Shown in pieces: positions 8,847 through 13,113 of a DNA stretch of 13,113 nucleotides. Below the pieces are notes generated by a model, which did no database searches, had not been told where the DNA came from, and saw only the letters and a program-made list of their open reading frames with translations. Position numbers and translations under genes: made by a program. Position 1 is the first letter of the stretch; every line of letters starts with the position of its first letter. Source of the DNA: Suillus spraguei (lineage: Eukaryota > Basidiomycota > Agaricomycetes > Boletales > Suillaceae); the NCBI GenBank assembly GCA_016800925.1, contig JABCPU010001187.1:1-13113 (forward strand), in the 5' to 3' direction.

Positions 8847-9239
8847 GATGCCAAATGGTGATGGAAGTGCAGTGGATGTTGCTGCACAAAGTGATCAACT
8901 TGGTGACAAATGAAGCACACTTAAAGTTTGCTTAATGCTAACAATAACATAACTCAGTAATTTTGGGGTGCAGAATTTTAAGCTGAGCACAACAAAAACA
9001 GAGCTCTTGGAAGCAGAGGAGAGTGTTGAATTGAGAGGAATCGAGTATACAAGTAATAATGTTCTCAAGGGTGCCAGTATGACAGTAAAACTATGTGTAG
9101 CAATAAACATTCTATCAATGATAAAGGCCCAACAGAACAAAATGTTCTGTTGGGCCTTAGCAAAAAGATGGGTAATGAACCGCGCGCATAAACAGGAAAC
9201 CTACTTGTGACCCAGTAAAGATTGGGACTTTTGTGCAGG
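8847..9239. other. Intergenic stretch, no gene seen
   Basis: Between the uncharacterised gene and the cyclin fragment. The only structure seen is the perfect palindrome at 9124-9158 and the first 42-base repeat copy at 9160-9201. The open frames on both strands (8968-9210 +, 9140-8895 -) show no family features. Confidence 0.6.
9124..9158. repeat. Perfect palindrome, 16-bp stem, 3-base loop
   Basis: AAGGCCCAACAGAACA at 9124-9139 is the exact reverse complement of TGTTCTGTTGGGCCTT at 9143-9158, with AAA between. It directly abuts the 42-base repeat at 9160. A stem this perfect in decayed DNA suggests a recent origin or a functional end. Transcribed, it would form a stable hairpin. Confidence 0.9.
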
Positions 9240-9559
9240 GAATCCCACTCCAGATACTGACACATCTCATGCTCCATCTGGTTGATCTCTCGTAATTGGA
9301 TGATGCCCTGGGCTACAATACTCCAAAATTTGTTGGAGTAAGTATTGTCACAGATGACCTTTGACGCAAGCATGAAGCCGATATGAAAAGATGGCGACCA
9401 GAAGATCCCCAAGCAGTGGGAAAGCGCACCTTGAGTCGCTGGAGGAGAACAAGGGCAGCAAAGGTTACCGAAGTATGGAGTTTGGTGCGGTGAAGGGCAT
9501 AAGTGGTGAAATGGGGAAGCTTTACTTGGGAGTTAGATGATGAAGGGCAGTACTCTGGA
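9240..9559 (-). pseudogene. Cyclin-box (PCL-like) gene fragment
   Basis: Cyclins bind and activate cyclin-dependent kinases; Pcl-type cyclins partner Pho85-like kinases. On - the sequence reads QVKLPHFTTYALHRTKLH, ALVLLQRLKVRFPTA, then, after a single-base deletion near 9376, FMLASKVICDNTYSNKFWS, QLREINQMEHEMCQYLEW. This is the central cyclin N-terminal fold, including the conserved ASKVICD-TYSN and REINQMEREM motifs of fungal copies. Sequence after EW does not continue the family: it runs into a 42-base repeat and palindrome. Upstream, the exon appears to start after TTTTTGCCAG (ending at 9560), which belongs to another copy of the repeat. So it is a truncated, frameshifted piece, probably one exon of a captured or duplicated host gene. 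A full functional cyclin is unlikely. Confidence 0.8.
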
Positions 9560-9614
9560 CTGGCAAAAAGATGGGTAATGAACCATGCGCTTGAACAGGA
9601 AACCTGCTCACCAT

Positions 9615-9850
9615 GTTTGCACAACAGGAATACAATCTGCAGTTGAATGGGAGACATAAGATGTGGTGGTGGGTGAGAATGTGAGGGCGGGTGAGACAAA
9701 GAAACAGACTCACCAGTTAATTAACAAGCTGATGAGCGGCCAACTAACAGAAGATGTGGTGGTGATGGGTGAGTGCAAGGGTTTGCACGACAGGAATACA
9801 TCTGCAGTTGAATGGGAGACATAAGGTGTGATGGCGGGTGAGAATGTGAG
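9615..9850. repeat. Duplicated ~70-base block
   Basis: The block at 9615-9685 (GTTTGCACAACAGGAATAC... to GAGAATGTGAG) recurs at 9781-9850 with few changes; part of it (GATGTGGTGGTG) appears again near 9753. One copy lies just right of the 42-base repeat at 9563 and the other just left of the repeat at 9860. This indicates local segmental duplication of a compound unit. It has no recognised coding content. Confidence 0.75.
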
Positions 9851-10093
9851 TCTGGACAAGCAAAAAGATGGGTAATAAACCACGTGGATAAACGGGAAAC
9901 CTGCTCATGACCATAAAACAGGTCAGAGTGTCTTGTTGTAGGCTGAGTGGACTGAGGTTTAGGTAGTGCCTGTTGAATGATATGAATGTAACAAACGCTA
10001 CTAAAAACTCACTGGCAAGCAAAAAGATGGGTAATGAACTGCGTACATAAACGGGAAACCTGCTCATGAGACAAATCCTTATTCTTCGGTCCT

Positions 10094-13055
10094 CTAATCA
10101 TAGCCAGGTGGCTGGAGGTAGGGGTTTGGGAGACTTTGGAACTGCAGTTCATGAGGTGGTGTCATATGGAGGTTTGAGCCTGAAGCTGTGGGAGCCAACT
10201 GCGCATGGGCAGGGTGCATGCCTGCACTGTGAAGATATCCTGAGCCAATATATGGAGCTGGTGGGAGTGGATGAGGGTGTGTATGAAGGTATGGCTGTGC
10301 TGGAGGGAAGTGCGGTTGTAGTGGATGGTGCAAATAAGGTAGAGGGGGGCAGAAGGATTGCGGTGGAGGAAGGCAAAATTTGTTGGCAGTACAAATTGGC
10401 CCTGAGCTTGCTGGTTGAAAGAAGTGGATTGAACCACTAGATTTTGCTGAGCAGGTGGTGCCTCAAGTCCAGAGGATCAGCAACAGTTCGACCTGTATGA
10501 GATGATGCAGCCTTTCTTCCTCGCATGCTAGAACCAGCGCTTGCCTTTGCTTTTGACTTCGCAACAGTCTTCAATTTAGCGGAGGTTTATCAAATGCAGG
10601 TGTTGGTACCAAAGGGTCCCAGATATCAATTTCTGTTCTTTCAGCTTCTTGCAATGGATCAGTAGATTTCTTCGAAGCTTTCTTCTCTTTCATGTGTCGT
10701 ACAGCTATTGCCAAAACTTCTATCACATTTGTAACCCTCAGTGGTGTTTCTTGAAGTGTCTCAGGAATGACAAGGCGGATATGATCATAGTTGTGAATGG
10801 AGTAGGCATTGACAAAATAGTTCGGAGTGGACTTATGGTGAATAGTCAGTTTTGTCTGAGAAGTTTCAATCGTTCTTGATGCACGGTCCATTGGATGCTG
10901 TCCATACATTGCGAATCAATACAATTATGCTGGAGATTGATCACACATTTGATATCCTGTACAACAAAGGTCAGAACAGCACACATGCACACACACAGAA
11001 GACTCACTGCTGCCATTACAACTACCTCATCATCCAAGAGATTGAGAGATGGGAGATGGACGGAAGGATGCAGTGTATCTGCAAATGCAAAAAGTTGCAG
11101 CGTGACGTGTGACACATTATCATGATTGTCGGATGACATGAGAATCTCTCAAATTCGTCCAATCCCCATCTAGTGATATCTCGTGAATCCGCAGTCATGG
11201 ACAGTCAAAAAGTCTCACCTGCCCATTTGTCACTTGACGGAAGACAACATGACTGCTTAAATGTGCAACATCGCCCTCACTTGCTACAATTGATTTTCCA
11301 TGAAAATAACTGGTACCAGGCTGCATGGTCTTCAAGATCTTTGCACAACGAGTGTGCTTCCAGGCCACCGCATTATCTCTCATCATTTTTCCACCAGCGC
11401 TAACAGTACATCGAGCCTTTCCGGAACCTACATGAATCATTAGTGAGGATAAAGCAAGGCACAATACACGTGATATACCAGGTGCAGGAGAACTACAAAC
11501 AAGATGTGACAACCCAAGCAATCGTGCCTGTTCTAGGTTATGGTGCAAATATCCAAGAACCTCTTGACCTCCCCTAACCCATTTTGAGACCTTGGAGTCA
11601 TACCAAAATCCACCGGTGACAACATGTTTGACAGTGTCTTGATGAGCGAATATCCTGCAGCTGTCACAGCTCGGAGCTTGACGGTTGCTGTATATGCATG
11701 TCAAACAGAAAACATGATTGAACAATTCATAATGTTCTGTTGAAAATATAATTGCAGGCCCAAACCAACAGATGTATGCTGAGAGGTGGATCAAGAAGTG
11801 GAATTTTGGTTTGCTGATGATAATACTAGGGGAACACTGTGCCGTGATGTTAAGAAAGTCTTCGATTGTCCGAGATAAGTTTGCCTAGAAGACACAGAGG
11901 ATAAGAACTATAACTTTGAATACTTATATATGAACTTACCAGATAAGCTTCGGTATTTATGATCTCGTGTGCCAGATGAGTACAACAAGTTCACCTATTA
12001 TAATCCAGGCATCGAGAACTGTTGGATGGACAAGGTCATAGATTATAAACGGCATCACTTGCAACAGGCTCTTGAAGTGCTTTCTGATCAGGCTACCCTT
12101 GTGCAAATGTACCCTGCATTCAGGCATGGAGCATTCAGTCCATCTGTATCGATAGACTGAAGATGAGTTTGAAAAATGTTCATAAGCTTTGCTTTGTCGA
12201 GTAGAAATACGGTTTGTCCACAAAAGTACTTCACAATGCCAAGTAGCACAGTATGCAGTATTTCCGTTGGGGTATCCATGTGCATATCGAGCCCTGGCCA
12301 AAGCATGAACAAGATGTCGATAACTCAAAACAAAACTGACCATTCATCCCCAATAACGGGTTGAGAGTGTCTTCAATCTTGTCGCCTTGTAAAATCTTTT
12401 CAAATTCTTTCTCTAGTGCAGCTGTGACTTCAGCCTTGGACATTGCTTGAGTGCCAGCTGTACGTTTTCGAAGCATCTTTCCAAGTTCTACAAGCGTGTT
12501 GATGATGGGAGTTGAAGCCATATCACAAATACCTGTTGTTGATACCAAGTTTTTGATTTTCTCAGTAGCGCCAGGCTTCAACGCTGTCTCAAGTTGTTGT
12601 CAGATGTTTGCAGCAGTGCCTTCCGGTGTTTGTAGATTACCTGACTGCAATCCCATCATCAGATATTAAAATATGATTGAACTATGTTCTTACTGCAAAC
12701 AGGCTGCAATAACCATCCTCAGACACTTTGTACTCCTTCATGCCACCAACATCGCACATCTGACAGAAGTAGTTACAGTTCAATCCGGCATGGCTACACT
12801 CCTCTGCTTGCATTGGGTTGTCACCAGCAATGAAAAGCCCACACGGAATCAACAACACTTCTTCGTTGTCTTTGCAATCCCATGCGGCAACTCCAGATGT
12901 AGCTGCATTACTGTAGATCTAGTTAGAACTTCAATTTGAGTGAGTGAATAAAATAACAAACCAAATGGACTGTTTCATCGCCCACATGAGTTCCATGGGA
13001 GCAGCATGTGGAGAGGACATAACAAAGCGCACAAAGAATTCTTTCTCCAGCATCT
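10094..13055 (-). pseudogene. Large uncharacterised basidiomycete protein, decayed
   Basis: I recall this family as long unnamed proteins in many copies in agaricomycetes; its function is unknown to me. Exons on -: 13055-12962, 12910-12694, 12644-12341, 12293-11940, 11884-11219, 11169-11008 and 10956 onward. Introns are at 12961-12911, 12693-12645, 12340-12294, 11939-11885, 11218-11170 and 11007-10957 (47-55 bases, GT-AG). Blocks in order: FVRFVMSSPHAAPMELMW; FIAGDNPMQAEECSHAGL; CNYFCQMCDVGG (possible metal-binding Cys); MDTPTEILHTVLLGIVKYF; RKHFKSLLQVMPFIIYDLV; ISKPKFHFLIHL; STEHYELFNHVF; YSNRQAPSCDSC; VKHVVTGGFWYD; CVINLQHNC; YFVNAYSIHNYDHIRL. A basic stretch and a Pro/His-rich low-complexity tail end at 10094. 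Damage: TGA at 12602-12600 and 11151-11149, and frameshifts near 12100, 10862, 10580 and twice in the tail. Its upstream part is cut by an LTR at 13056 and lies outside the window. Its EILH...G motif loosely recalls CACTA/Plavaka-type transposases, but I cannot identify catalytic acids with confidence. Confidence 0.78.
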
Positions 13056-13113
13056 TGTTACAGTTGTACGTGCCCCTATTCATTCTCTTATCTTCTTTTA
13101 CTTGTATATCATA
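13056..13113 (-). mobile_element. LTR, family B copy 3, cut by window end
   Basis: The last 58 bases are the reverse complement of the right end of family B (compare 5825-5882): TGTTACAGTTGTACGTGCCCC, then ATTCATTCTCTTATCTTC. It is therefore in minus orientation and starts inside the coding sequence of the large uncharacterised gene. CATCT at 13051-13055 is the expected target duplication; the partner lies beyond the window. Whether it is solo or part of a full element cannot be seen. Confidence 0.9.

Larger units (their letters stand above)
9160..10060. repeat. Cluster of four 42-base repeats
   Basis: Four copies of one 42-base core lie in the same orientation at 9160-9201, 9563-9604, 9860-9901 and 10019-10060. 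Each reads GCAAAAAGATGGGTAAT, then a variable CG-rich centre, then AAACCTGCTC or similar. All four cores are exactly the same length, while spacing varies (403, 297 and 159 bases). On the minus strand each copy runs from AG/GTTTCC to a T-run and CAG or AAG, so it resembles a 44-55 base intron. Three of the copies flank or adjoin the cyclin fragment and a second duplicated block. In minus-strand reading all encode SRFPV...LPIFLL, probably by descent rather than as a protein. Confidence 0.85.

Noticed and set aside
9313..10067. Repeated SRFPV...LPIFLL peptide as a protein repeat
   Set aside because: It arises from translating the 42-base DNA repeat. Copies fall in different contexts and after the cyclin box ends, so DNA-level duplication explains it.
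10066..10440. 124-residue plus-strand open frame rich in Gly/Val/Glu
   Set aside because: Antisense to the Pro/His-rich tail of the large minus-strand gene. The composition is a mirror of that low-complexity region.
12673..12939. 88-residue plus-strand frame
   Set aside because: Shadow of the minus-strand exon carrying AGDNPMQAEECSHAGL.
10094..13055. Assignment of the large gene to KDZ, hAT or CACTA transposases
   Set aside because: No complete catalytic motif set could be found in the visible exons. The resemblance to an EILH...G motif is too slight to name a superfamily.

Overview
The window looks like nuclear DNA of a basidiomycete fungus, most likely an agaricomycete. Genes are broken by many GT-AG introns of about 47-58 bases. 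It carries a PIF/Harbinger transposon with a convergent Myb/SANT accessory gene, and two uncharacterised protein families that I recall as expanded in mushroom-forming fungi. No RNA gene, CRISPR array or bacterial-type operon is visible. Almost everything is mobile or formerly mobile DNA in various states of decay.

Layout. Positions 1-1041 are a left flank with no recognisable gene beyond one weak two-exon candidate on the minus strand (67-337). Positions 1042-6861 are one PIF/Harbinger DNA transposon with 27-base perfect terminal inverted repeats. Its Myb/SANT-like accessory gene runs on + (1188-4404) and its DDE transposase runs convergently on - (6728-4453). Both are pseudogenes. Five solo-LTR-like insertions have landed inside it, each with an exact 5-base target duplication: family C at 1321-1794; family A at 2454-3922, which is itself interrupted by an inverted family A copy at 2858-3601; and family B at 5419-5882 and 6214-6695. 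Subtracting them and their duplications leaves about 2.9 kb of transposon.

Positions 6930-8846 (-) hold a multi-exon gene of an uncharacterised family that is intact apart from one ambiguous 4-base/37-base feature. Positions 8847-10093 hold a perfect 16-bp-stem palindrome, a broken cyclin-box gene (9240-9559, -) and a cluster of four 42-base repeats. Positions 10094-13055 (-) hold a large, decayed, intron-rich gene of a second uncharacterised family. It is cut at its upstream side by a third family B LTR (13056 to the window end, minus orientation).

Reading the layers by nesting: the Harbinger element landed just beyond the 3' end of the 6930-8846 gene, its two genes were then broken by LTR insertions, and one LTR was hit again by its own family. 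Several stops in the decayed genes are TGA where the family expects arginine, and LTR copies differ largely at CpG sites. Both point to cytosine-methylation or RIP-like decay. The least explained content is the right half: two same-strand genes of undescribed function around a cyclin fragment and a short repeat that may be intron-like.
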